From: Nitrospinaceae bacterium
GTDB taxonomy: Bacteria > Nitrospinota > Nitrospinia > Nitrospinales > Nitrospinaceae
Length of the DNA stretch: 64,000 nt
Direction of reading: 5' to 3'
NCBI GenBank assembly: GCA_024644405.1
Contig: JAHELC010000007.1
Span: 62,001-126,000 of the forward strand
Part shown: positions 54,135-62,602 of the stretch, one piece after another
Layout: each line of letters opens with the position of its first letter
How positions within the stretch are numbered: position 1 is the first letter of the stretch
Translations under genes and position numbers: made by a program
The notes under the pieces: model-generated
What the model was told of the DNA's origin: nothing
Seen by the model: the letters and a program-made list of their open reading frames with translations, nothing else
Databases searched by the model: none

Positions 54135-55082
54135 ATGTCCAAGAGGATACCATTCGTACTGGCGGGAATTTTAGGATTGTTAATCGCGTCTACCGGGTTT
54201 GCCGGTTCTAAAGCTTTAAGAGGAACTGTAAAGGTTGACGGGTCCAGTACTGTCTTCCCCATTACCGAAGCGGTGGCTGAAGAATTTGGAAAAGTAAGAG
54301 AACACCGAAGAGTGCGGGTTACCGTGGGCGTTTCCGGAACCGGCGGGGGATTCAAAAAATTCCTGGCAGGGGAAACGGATATCAACGACGCCTCCCGCCC
54401 CATCAAGCAAAAGGAAATCGATAAAGCCCGGAAGAACGGCGTGCAGTATATCGAACTGCCGGTGGCCTATGACGGTCTTTCGGTGGTCGTCAACAAAAAG
54501 AACACCTGGGTCGATTACCTGACCGTGGCAGAACTCCATAAAATCTGGAAACCGGGGAGCACGATCAAAACCTGGAAAGACATCCGCTCCAACTGGCCCG
54601 ACCAGAAAATCCAGTTGTACGGACCGGGAACCGATTCGGGAACGTTCGATTACTTCACCGAAGTCATCAACGGCAAATCGCAAGTCAGCCGCTCGGATTT
54701 CACCAAGAGCGAAGACGACAACGTGCTGGTCAAAGGGGTAGCTGGAGACAAGGGTTCTCTGGGTTATTTTGGATTTGCCTATTACGTGGAAAACAAGGAC
54801 AAGCTGAAAGTAGTGCCCATCAAGCAGGGAAACAAAAAGCCGGTCGCACCGACCATGACCACCATCAACAACGGGTCCTATGCACCGCTCTCCCGTCCCA
54901 TTTTCATCTATGTCAATCTCAAGTCAGCGAAAAAACCTGAAGTCCGGGAGTTCATCCGCTTTTATCTGAAGAACGCCAAGGAACTGGCCAAGGAAGTGGG
55001 ATATGTTCCTCTCCTGGATCAGGATTACCAGAAATATCTCGATAAATTTGAAACCGATTTTTTGAAATTAGCGCAACGTTAA
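54135..55082 (+). CDS. pstS: Phosphate ABC transporter substrate-binding protein
   Basis: 315 residues. Signal peptide (about 5-23, ending GFAGS) then [20 protein letters not shown], the phosphate-binding motif. [20 protein letters not shown] near 72 supplies further ligands, and [14 protein letters not shown] near 160 forms the anion pocket. AAAAAGGAGAAAAACTG precedes the ATG. First gene of the pst operon; periplasmic. Confidence 0.97.
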   Translation: MSKRIPFVLAGILGLLIASTGFAGSKALRGTVKVDGSSTVFPITEAVAEEFGKVREHRRVRVTVGVSGTGGGFKKFLAGETDINDASRPIKQKEIDKARKNGVQYIELPVAYDGLSVVVNKKNTWVDYLTVAELHKIWKPGSTIKTWKDIRSNWPDQKIQLYGPGTDSGTFDYFTEVINGKSQVSRSDFTKSEDDNVLVKGVAGDKGSLGYFGFAYYVENKDKLKVVPIKQGNKKPVAPTMTTINNGSYAPLSRPIFIYVNLKSAKKPEVREFIRFYLKNAKELAKEVGYVPLLDQDYQKYLDKFETDFLKLAQR

Positions 55083-55094
55083 TAGCAGGCAATC

Positions 55095-55976
55095 ATGCTC
55101 TCTCGCTGGATTGACCACACGGTGCACCTTTTACTGGCGCTCTGTGTGGTCATTACCATTTTAACGACCCTTGTGGTCATCGTGCTTTTGGGAAAGGAAT
55201 CGATTCTTTTCTTCCAACAAGTGCCTCTGTGGGACTTTCTCCTGGGAACGCGCTGGGAACCGCTGCTCGAGCCGAAATCCTTCGGCGTGCTTCCCCTGGT
55301 GGTGGGCACTCTCAAGATCGTCTTCGGTTCTATTGTCATCGCACTGCCGTTGGGATTGCTGATCGCCACCTACCTGAGCGAATTCGCGTCCACCCGATTC
55401 CGTTCAACCGTCAAACCGGTATTGGAAATTCTGGCGGGCATTCCGACCGTGGTGTACGGTTATTTTGCCCTCACGTTTGTCACCCCGATCATTCGAACGC
55501 TGTTTCCCGACACTCAAATATTCAATGCCGCCAGCGCGGCGATTGTGGTCGGGATCATGATTCTTCCGATGATTTCATCCCTCTGTGATGATGCGTTTCA
55601 GGCTTTGCCCGGTTCTTTGCGCGAAGGGGCCTATGCGTTGGGCGCGACGCAATTTGAAGTGGCGGTACAGGTGATTCTTCCCTCCGCCGCAGCCCGCGTC
55701 GGCGCGGCGGTTATTTTAGCCTTGTCGCGCGCCATCGGGGAAACCATGGCGGTCACTCTCGCGGCCGGAGCGACTCCGCAGATATCTCTCGGATTTCTGG
55801 AAAGCATTCAAACCATGACCGCCTACATCGTGCAGGTCAGCCTCGGGGATATCCCCGCAGACGGTATCGAATACCTGACCTGTTATGCGGTGGGACTGCT
55901 TCTGTTTATCATGACTCTGATTATGAACATCATTGGCAACCATTTCATCACTCAAACCCGGAAACTCCACCTATGA
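55095..55976 (+). CDS. pstC: Phosphate ABC transporter permease PstC
   Basis: 293 residues, six membrane helices. LLGKESILFFQQVPLWDFLLG is the typical periplasmic loop, and the EAA motif [24 protein letters not shown] near 177 meets PstB. The ATG overlaps nothing upstream (12-bp gap after pstS) and its end overlaps pstA by four bases. Confidence 0.96.
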   Translation: MLSRWIDHTVHLLLALCVVITILTTLVVIVLLGKESILFFQQVPLWDFLLGTRWEPLLEPKSFGVLPLVVGTLKIVFGSIVIALPLGLLIATYLSEFASTRFRSTVKPVLEILAGIPTVVYGYFALTFVTPIIRTLFPDTQIFNAASAAIVVGIMILPMISSLCDDAFQALPGSLREGAYALGATQFEVAVQVILPSAAARVGAAVILALSRAIGETMAVTLAAGATPQISLGFLESIQTMTAYIVQVSLGDIPADGIEYLTCYAVGLLLFIMTLIMNIIGNHFITQTRKLHL

Positions 55977-56824
55977 AGCGGACGCAACGGAAACGCAAGG
56001 AGCAATTGTTCATTTGGATTTGCCGGGCAGCCACCTGGTCAGCCATTGCAATTCTGTTGACGCTGCTTTTCCATGTGATGCGTGAAGGTATCGAGTGGTT
56101 GGACCTTCAATTTCTCGACAGCTTTCCTTCCCGTAAACCGGAACGGGCAGGTATCAAATCTGCTTTGTGGGGTAGTGTCTGGCTGATTGGGTTAACGGCT
56201 ATGATCTCAATTCCTCTAAGCATCGCCAGCGCCCTTTACCTGGAAGAATACGCACCGAAAAACAGGTGGACACGAATCATAGAGATCAACCTCGCTAACC
56301 TGGCGGCCATGCCATCTATTTTATACGGACTCTTGGGTCTGGCGATATTTGTCCGCTACTTCGATTTGGAAAGCAGTTTGTGGTCGGGCAGCCTGACTCT
56401 CAGCCTGCTGGTTTTACCCGTGGTTGTGATCGCCGCCAAAGGCTCCATACGATCGGTCCCGCTATCCATCCGGGAGGGAGCCTATGCCCTGGGCGCGCGA
56501 CGGTGGCAGGTGGTATTTTATCAGGTTCTGCCCAGCGCCCTACCCGGCATCATGACGGGCATCATCCTGGCGTTATCGCGTGCCATGGGAGAAACCGCTC
56601 CGTTGATTATGGTGGGTGCATTGAGTTATATTGCTTTTCTTCCCGAGGGCCCTTCCGATCCCTTCACCGCTCTTCCGGTTCAAATTTACAATTGGGCATC
56701 GCGTCCACAAGACGAGTTTCACGGTCTGGCCGCAGGAGGCATCATCGTACTGCTGATTCTATTGTTGACGCTGAACGCCGGGGCGGTATTCATCAGAGAA
56801 AAATTACAAAGGTATAAATCGTGA
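55973..56824 (+). CDS. pstA: Phosphate ABC transporter permease PstA
   Basis: 283 residues, six membrane helices. [20 protein letters not shown] and [15 protein letters not shown] near 105 are PstA motifs, with the EAA loop [27 protein letters not shown] near 165. It overlaps pstC and pstB by four bases each, so the three are translationally coupled. Confidence 0.96.
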   Translation: MKRTQRKRKEQLFIWICRAATWSAIAILLTLLFHVMREGIEWLDLQFLDSFPSRKPERAGIKSALWGSVWLIGLTAMISIPLSIASALYLEEYAPKNRWTRIIEINLANLAAMPSILYGLLGLAIFVRYFDLESSLWSGSLTLSLLVLPVVVIAAKGSIRSVPLSIREGAYALGARRWQVVFYQVLPSALPGIMTGIILALSRAMGETAPLIMVGALSYIAFLPEGPSDPFTALPVQIYNWASRPQDEFHGLAAGGIIVLLILLLTLNAGAVFIREKLQRYKS

Positions 56825-57591
56825 ATGACCGTCTAGTGGATAAACAAATCTCTCTCGAAGCCCGTGACCTTTCCATCAGTTATGGAGAAAAACAGGTGAT
56901 TCAACAGGTGAATATGAAAATATCGAGCCACCAGGTCACCGCGGTCATCGGACCGTCCGGATGCGGAAAAAGCACATTGCTGAGAACGATAAACCGGATG
57001 AACGATTTCATCCCCACCTTTTCAATGGAGGGGGAAATTATCTTTCAGGGTAGAAATATCTATGGACCTTACAGCGATCCGGGAGTCATTCGCCAGAAAA
57101 TCGGGATGGTGTTTCAACGTCCCAACCCCTTCCCGAAATCCATTTACAAAAACGTGATCTGGGGACCCAAAATCAATGGTTACACAGGAGATTTACAGGA
57201 ACTGGCGGAGGATGCTTTAAAAAGGGCCGCACTTTGGGAAGAAGTGAAGGACCGGTTGAACGAATCGGCGCTTCGGTTGTCCGGAGGTCAGCAACAGCGG
57301 CTCTGCATTGCCCGGGCCATCGCCATGAATCCTGATGTTATTCTGATGGACGAGCCCTGCTCCGCTCTGGACCCCAGCGCCACCGCCCGCATTGAGGACT
57401 TGATCAAGGAACTGCGAGACAACTACACCATTGTGATCGTAACTCATAATATGCAACAGGCCGCGCGCATTTCCGATCAGACGGCGTTTCTGTATGAAGG
57501 TGATCTTATAGAATACGGCGTAACCAAAAAAATCTTCACCCAGCCCGATAAGAAAAAAACTGAGGATTATATTACCGGCCGGTTTGGCTGA
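56821..57591 (+). CDS. pstB: Phosphate ABC transporter ATP-binding protein
   Basis: 256 residues, GTG start overlapping the pstA stop. Walker [20 protein letters not shown] near 40, signature [19 protein letters not shown] near 153, Walker [14 protein letters not shown] and switch [13 protein letters not shown] are all present. [11 protein letters not shown] is specific for PstB. It is followed by phoU after 17 bp. Confidence 0.97.
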   Translation: MNDRLVDKQISLEARDLSISYGEKQVIQQVNMKISSHQVTAVIGPSGCGKSTLLRTINRMNDFIPTFSMEGEIIFQGRNIYGPYSDPGVIRQKIGMVFQRPNPFPKSIYKNVIWGPKINGYTGDLQELAEDALKRAALWEEVKDRLNESALRLSGGQQQRLCIARAIAMNPDVILMDEPCSALDPSATARIEDLIKELRDNYTIVIVTHNMQQAARISDQTAFLYEGDLIEYGVTKKIFTQPDKKKTEDYITGRFG

Positions 57592-57608
57592 GAAAGAATG
57601 GACCTGTT

Positions 57609-58271
57609 ATGACCAAACACTTCGAGAGAGAACTGGAATGGCTTAAAAAGGAACTGCTTGAGTTAAGTACCCTGGTAGAGGAAAATGTTTTAAAATCCAT
57701 CCAATCCTTGAAAGACAGGAATGAGGCCCTGGCACGAGAGGTGATCGATAACGACGACGTTGTGGATCATTCAGAAGTGGCTCTGGAAGAACAATGTCTC
57801 AAAATTCTCGCCCTCCACCAACCGGTGGCAGGAGACCTTCGATTTATTGTTGCGGCTCTAAAAATCAATAATGAACTTGAACGTGTGGCCGATTTGGCGG
57901 TGAATATTGCCGAGCGTTCTCTGGTGATCATGCGGCAAAAGGCCATCGATGCCCCTTTCGATTTTACCCACATGGCGCAAAAATCACGCTCTATGCTGAC
58001 CCGCTCTATTGATTCGTTGATTAAAATGGATACGGGTCTGGCACACGAAGTGTGCCATGCCGACGACGAGGTGGATGAACTCAACCGGAAAGTGTATCAG
58101 AGGGTGTATCAGTTGATAAAGGAACAACCCGATAACGTAGAGATTCTGATAAATTATGTCTCGGTATCCCGCCATTTGGAGCGCATCGCCGACTACGCCA
58201 CCAATATCGCGGAAGACGTGATTTACCTTGTAGAAGGTAAAATCATCCGCCACCAACCCGACGATTCCTGA
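57609..58271 (+). CDS. phoU: Phosphate signalling protein PhoU
   Basis: 220 residues, two similar three-helix bundles (about 5-110 and 115-215). LARQ-like metal-binding acidic clusters appear in DNDDVVDHSEVALEEQCLKIL and HADDEVDELNRKVYQ. It restrains the Pst transporter and the PhoR kinase when phosphate is ample. phoB and phoR are not in this window. Last gene of the pst operon. Confidence 0.95.
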   Translation: MTKHFERELEWLKKELLELSTLVEENVLKSIQSLKDRNEALAREVIDNDDVVDHSEVALEEQCLKILALHQPVAGDLRFIVAALKINNELERVADLAVNIAERSLVIMRQKAIDAPFDFTHMAQKSRSMLTRSIDSLIKMDTGLAHEVCHADDEVDELNRKVYQRVYQLIKEQPDNVEILINYVSVSRHLERIADYATNIAEDVIYLVEGKIIRHQPDDS

Positions 58272-58366
58272 TTCCCCGCCTTATTCGAATCTGCTATTAT
58301 GGTCCCACTGTTTTCACAGATTTTAAATTAGCTCTGATTACCCTCATATTATTTCAAGGAAACGTC

Positions 58367-58726
58367 ATGCCCGAATTTATTGAATCACCCACAATTATCG
58401 AAGCGCCGGGGAATATACCGAAAATTATCAAGGAGTTCATCGGCTGTGTGAACAGCAGTAACCGGGAAGTCAGCATTGCCAAAATGGAGAGTCCGGCAGG
58501 CTGGAAAGAACCTGGACAAACACCGGAGTTTGACGAATACACCGTAGTGCTCAAAGGTACCCTGTTCGCGGAAACAAAGGCAAAGACTTACAAGATCAAT
58601 GCAGGGCAGGCAATCACGATTCAAAAAGGGGAATGGGTGCGCTACAGCACACCGGGCGGGGCAGAGTATATCGCGGTCTGCCTGCCGGCCTTTACGCCGG
58701 ATACGGTTCACAGGGATGCGGAATAG
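58367..58726 (+). CDS. Small cupin-domain protein
   Basis: 119 residues, ATG after CAAGGAAAC. One cupin fold: EFDEYTVVLKGTLFAETKAK near 51-70 and INAGQAITIQKGEWVRYSTP near 77-96. The usual metal-binding histidines of motif 1 (HxH) are absent, so it may not bind metal. YIAVCLPAFTPDTVHRD closes the fold. Ligand unknown. Confidence 0.8.
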   Translation: MPEFIESPTIIEAPGNIPKIIKEFIGCVNSSNREVSIAKMESPAGWKEPGQTPEFDEYTVVLKGTLFAETKAKTYKINAGQAITIQKGEWVRYSTPGGAEYIAVCLPAFTPDTVHRDAE

Positions 58727-58728
58727 AG

Positions 58729-59127
58729 TTACGTCCCAATAGGTTTTGTGTCACCCAGGGAATAACGAACCACGTCTGCAAAGTCGATCACCAGGGAAAC
58801 TCCGTTCATCACCAATACTGCCAGCAACCAGTACAGGAAAGCCCCTTCAACATTTCCCTGGGCAATTACTTTGGCGTACCAGACCATCAACGGCGGCCAG
58901 GCAATCAGGTGCCCCAAACCCAGCAGTCGGACGAATCCTTTTTTGGCATAAATACCCCACATAATCAGGAACCCGAGTATCAATCCAGCCAAGGCTAACT
59001 GCCCCTCCGCAGTACGGATGTAAACCAGGCCGCCCACCATATTGACCATGCCCAGCGATCCCACCCACAGGTTCCAGGGAAACTTCATACCGAAAATCTT
59101 TTTATTGAACTCAACAAAGGATTTCAT
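58729..59127 (-). CDS. Small integral membrane protein
   Basis: 132 residues, ATG after GAGGACCC. Four hydrophobic helices (about 18-38, 42-62, 68-88, 96-116). No family recognised. Convergent with the cupin gene, two bases apart. Confidence 0.75.
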   Translation of the reverse strand: MKSFVEFNKKIFGMKFPWNLWVGSLGMVNMVGGLVYIRTAEGQLALAGLILGFLIMWGIYAKKGFVRLLGLGHLIAWPPLMVWYAKVIAQGNVEGAFLYWLLAVLVMNGVSLVIDFADVVRYSLGDTKPIGT

Positions 59128-59257
59128 GGGTCCTCACACAATTTAGAAGCTTATCGGTTTAGTCTCCATCACAGCATTTATCTTACATGAATATCTTCCG
59201 TGACATTAAACTGATATCCGGATAAAATCGGGTTTTCATTAAAAACGACCGCTAAAT

Positions 59258-59821
59258 ATGAAAAAACGATGCAAATGGGTTGGCACAAAAAATCCCTTGA
59301 TGGTGGCCTATCACGACCGGGAATGGGGAAAGCCCGTAAAAAAAGACAGGAAACTGTTTGAATTCCTTATTCTCGAGGGGGCACAGGCAGGGCTGTCCTG
59401 GGAAACCATCCTCAACCGGCGGGAAAACTACCGCAAAGTTTTCAAAGGATTCGAACCGGAAAAGCTGGCTCGGCTCAATGACAAACAATTGAAAACCATT
59501 TTGAAAAACCCGGGAATTATTCGTAACCGGCTCAAGGTGTACTCCGTGCGCACCAACGCCCGCGCTTATCTGGAAGTGCGGAAAGAATTCGGTACCTTCA
59601 GTAAATATCTCTGGGCTTTTGTCGGTGGCCAGCCCATTACGAACAAATGGAAAAAACTTTCCGAGATTCCCGCAAACACGCCCGCAAGCGACGCCATGAG
59701 TAAAGATTTGAAAAAACGGGGATTCAAGTTCGTCGGCAGTACTATCTGCTACGCCTTCATGCAGGCCACGGGAATGGTGAACGATCACACGGTGGATTGT
59801 TTTCGATACTCCATAAAATAG
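59258..59821 (+). CDS. tag: DNA-3-methyladenine glycosylase I
   Basis: 187 residues. It removes 3-methyladenine from alkylated DNA. RCKWVG near 4 and VNDHTVDCFRYS near the C-terminus supply zinc-binding cysteines and histidines, with YHDREWGKPV (18-27), LEGAQAGLSWETILNRRENY and FVGSTICYAFMQATGMVNDH as family signatures. Single gene. Confidence 0.95.
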   Translation: MKKRCKWVGTKNPLMVAYHDREWGKPVKKDRKLFEFLILEGAQAGLSWETILNRRENYRKVFKGFEPEKLARLNDKQLKTILKNPGIIRNRLKVYSVRTNARAYLEVRKEFGTFSKYLWAFVGGQPITNKWKKLSEIPANTPASDAMSKDLKKRGFKFVGSTICYAFMQATGMVNDHTVDCFRYSIK

Positions 59822-59967
59822 CCCTCCCTCTACCCATAATATTTTTTTAACCTTTGCCCCTTCACAAATGGCTTTTTCTTATTGTATTATATTGCCGAAA
59901 ATTTGCCCAATACCGGGCTAACAATCACCGGCACATCATGCGGTCAATTTTACAAATATGCAGACCT

Positions 59968-60420
59968 ATGAATCCTAATAAACAATTCAAATCATTCGGA
60001 CGTTTTCTATTCACTCTCAGAGAAATCCTTTCAATAGTTATTATTATATTATGTTTTTCACTAATATCTTCCTGTGGAAGCAATGATGCTAAACTTGAGG
60101 TAAAAAAGTTTTGCTCCCGGGTTAAAATCGGGGAATCGGTTATGGGTATTGTCGCACGCGCGGAAAAAGTGGATTTCGACAAGTACTGGTTGGAAAAATT
60201 CGACAACGAACCTTCCAAGGGGGAGATCATCGGCATCATCCGCCCCCGGGACCTTGAAAAGAAAACTGAAAAATTGAAAAAATTAGAAGACCCAAAAACC
60301 TGGGATCACGGCCAGTTCAATGCCATGATTCAGGAATTCGGCTATTCCCGCCATGTCTGCTCGGTTGATTTTTCAAAGGACAAGGTTCTCAAAAAGAAGG
60401 TTATTTCCGTTGACGATTGA
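59968..60420 (+). CDS. Lipoprotein of unknown function
   Basis: About 150 residues from the ATG at 59968; a further ATG at 59938 is possible and neither has a clear ribosome site. A long hydrophobic signal ends SLISSC, a lipobox-like site. The mature part is lysine-rich, with two cysteines (VKKFCSRVKIG and YSRHVCSVDF) and the segment KIGESVMGIVARAEKVDFDK. No family recognised. Confidence 0.65.
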   Translation: MNPNKQFKSFGRFLFTLREILSIVIIILCFSLISSCGSNDAKLEVKKFCSRVKIGESVMGIVARAEKVDFDKYWLEKFDNEPSKGEIIGIIRPRDLEKKTEKLKKLEDPKTWDHGQFNAMIQEFGYSRHVCSVDFSKDKVLKKKVISVDD

Positions 60421-60811
60421 TACTGCTAAATTATCAATTTAAAAGAAAAAAATGGATTACAGGAGTGCTCACGGGCCATCTGAGGCTTGTTGTTGCAGGA
60501 ACAGACTTTATTCACTCGAAAATGGAGACCCAAATCACCCCTAAATTACCCTTTTTAAAGTGTTTTTAACCCATTTTCGCCAAAGATCCTAACCTTCACC
60601 CCCACTCTCTCTAACTAGCGTTAATTCAATACTTCTGAGACAGAGTCCCGGATCATTCCATAATCTATCAAATCCTCCGCTTTCCTGTAACATATCACCG
60701 ATATAAACGTAATATTTTGGAAAATAAGGGTTTTCATTTTAAAATTGGGCATTAAAATGTAAGAGTATCCCAATAAAACATCGAGTTGTTCACAAACCTC
60801 TTTTTCTTCAG
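60421..60811. other. Intergenic region before the response regulator
   Basis: About 390 AT-rich bases. I see no convincing gene, RNA, repeat or terminator. A minus-strand reading frame (60621-60848) crosses into the regulator gene and has no ribosome site. Confidence 0.5.
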
Positions 60812-61267
60812 ATGAGTATGAATACGACAGTAAATGGATTGCACCCAATTTTAATCGCTGAGGATGACGAAGACGATTACCTGTTGACTATGGAGGCGTT
60901 GAAAGAAGCCGGGGTCGACACGCAAATCAAGTGGGTGAAAGATGGTGAAGAACTCATGAATTATCTAGCTCCCATCGGCACCACAATAAAGCAATCCTGC
61001 CCCGAGTTTCCCAGTCTGATCCTGCTGGACTTGAATATGCCCCGCAAAGATGGGCGCGAAGTGTTGGACGAAATCAAGAAAAATATTGCGCTTCGCAAAA
61101 TACCCGTTGTCGTTCTGACCACATCCAAAGCGGAAACGGACATCAATCATGCTTATGATCTGGGAGTTAACTCCTATATTCAAAAGCCGGTTCGGTTTAA
61201 TGAGTTTGTAGAAGTCATCAAGGTTTTATCTCACTATTGGTTCCAAATCGTTAAACTTCCAGATTAA
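60812..61267 (+). CDS. Single-domain response regulator, Rcp1-like
   Basis: 151 residues. The receiver fold has the acidic pair in ILIAEDDEDDYLLTMEAL near 13-30, the phospho-aspartate in LILLDLNMPRKDG near 67-79, VVVLTTSK near 98 and the lysine in YIQKPV near 125. There is no output domain. It is followed by a hybrid kinase gene after 17 bp and probably shares its transcript. The start could be the ATG at 60818. Confidence 0.92.
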   Translation: MSMNTTVNGLHPILIAEDDEDDYLLTMEALKEAGVDTQIKWVKDGEELMNYLAPIGTTIKQSCPEFPSLILLDLNMPRKDGREVLDEIKKNIALRKIPVVVLTTSKAETDINHAYDLGVNSYIQKPVRFNEFVEVIKVLSHYWFQIVKLPD

Positions 61268-61284
61268 AATCGTGTCCCGGATCT

Positions 61285-62595
61285 ATGAATAAAGAGGGCA
61301 TTAAAATTCTTCTAGTTGAAGACGACGAGGACGATGCTTTCTTTATCAAAGATTTGATAGCCGAAAGAGAGCTCGATCCCCGACCGATCATCAAACATGC
61401 GCTGAACCCTCAATCTGCGCTGGATTTTCTCAACAATACTTATTTTGATGTTTGCCTGTTTGATTTCCGTTTAGGCGAAATGGATGGCATCGACCTGCTT
61501 CGAATGGTTCGCCAAAAGGATATCACGACTCCTATTATTTTCCTGACCAGTCAGGGTGATCAAGAAGTTGCCGTAGAAGCCATGAAAAGCGGCGCTACCG
61601 ACTACCGTACCAAAGGAAGTCTGACATCCGAATCCCTCTTTCAATCTATACGATTCGCCATTCAGCTGAGAAAAGAGGAAGAGCGCCGCCAGCAGGCAGA
61701 AGAACAACTGAAAAAATACAACGAGGAGTTATCCCGGGCGAACAATGAATTGCAGGTTTCCATGAAGAAACTGCAAAACGCCCAGGATCAGATTCTGAGA
61801 TCTGAAAAACTGGCCAGTATTGGACGTTTGGCGGCAGGAGTGTGCCACGAACTCCTCAACCCACTGAATATCATTTCGGGCCATGTGCAGGCCTTGCTGT
61901 TGGAGAGGGAACAGGACGAAGGCCTGAACAGTGACCTGGAATCGATCATGGAGGAAATAGGAAGGATCGAGAAAATTGTCGGCGGCCTTCTGAAGTTCTC
62001 CCGGAAAGAGGATATGGAGCTGACTCATGTTGATATCAATGAAGAATTGGAGTCTGTTCTATCTATTATGGAAAAGGATATGCAGATCGACAATGTCCAG
62101 GTGGTGCGTGATTTCTGCTCAACTCTACCGACGATCAAAGTTGACGCCAATCGCATGCGTCAGGTATTTTTGAATTTAACGAACAATGCTCGCCACGCCA
62201 TGGAAAGAGGCGGCATTTTAACGGTGAGAACAGAAAAGTATATCAAGAAGCAAAAACAAAATCGGCGGAAAACGGACCTTAATACGCCTCCGGATGCGAT
62301 ACCTGTCATTCAGGAAAACTTTATTCGAATCAAATTTGCCGACACCGGAACGGGTATCAAAAAAGAAGATATGGTGAAACTGTTCGATCCATTCTTTACC
62401 ACCAAGCCGGAGGATCAGGGAACCGGATTGGGGCTATCCGTTTGCTACACCATCATCGAAAAACATTCCGGCACCATTGAAGTGGAAAGCAAACAAGGGG
62501 AGGGTGCCACCTTCATTATTGACCTTCCCTGTGATACCCGCCGCGATAGCGATCGAACCTCCATGATGAGTAGCGCCCAGCACAGTTCGAGGTAG
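61285..62595 (+). CDS. Receiver-histidine kinase hybrid
   Basis: 436 residues. An N-terminal receiver (KILLVEDDEDDAFFIKDLI, phospho-aspartate in CLFDFRLGEMDG near 58, TSQGD, K in TKGSLT) is joined by a coiled coil (130-175) to a HisKA domain with the histidine in GVCHELLNPLNIISG near 190. The ATPase domain has NLTNNARHAME, DTGTGIK and GTGLGLSVCYTII, all complete. There is no membrane segment, so it is cytoplasmic. It acts with the regulator at 60812 in a phosphorelay-type pair (inference). Confidence 0.92.
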   Translation: MNKEGIKILLVEDDEDDAFFIKDLIAERELDPRPIIKHALNPQSALDFLNNTYFDVCLFDFRLGEMDGIDLLRMVRQKDITTPIIFLTSQGDQEVAVEAMKSGATDYRTKGSLTSESLFQSIRFAIQLRKEEERRQQAEEQLKKYNEELSRANNELQVSMKKLQNAQDQILRSEKLASIGRLAAGVCHELLNPLNIISGHVQALLLEREQDEGLNSDLESIMEEIGRIEKIVGGLLKFSRKEDMELTHVDINEELESVLSIMEKDMQIDNVQVVRDFCSTLPTIKVDANRMRQVFLNLTNNARHAMERGGILTVRTEKYIKKQKQNRRKTDLNTPPDAIPVIQENFIRIKFADTGTGIKKEDMVKLFDPFFTTKPEDQGTGLGLSVCYTIIEKHSGTIEVESKQGEGATFIIDLPCDTRRDSDRTSMMSSAQHSSR

Positions 62596-62602
62596 GCGTC
62601 TA

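Noticed and set aside
60621-60848. 75-codon frame on the minus strand
   Set aside because: Overlaps the response regulator start, lacks a ribosome site and has no recognisable motif.
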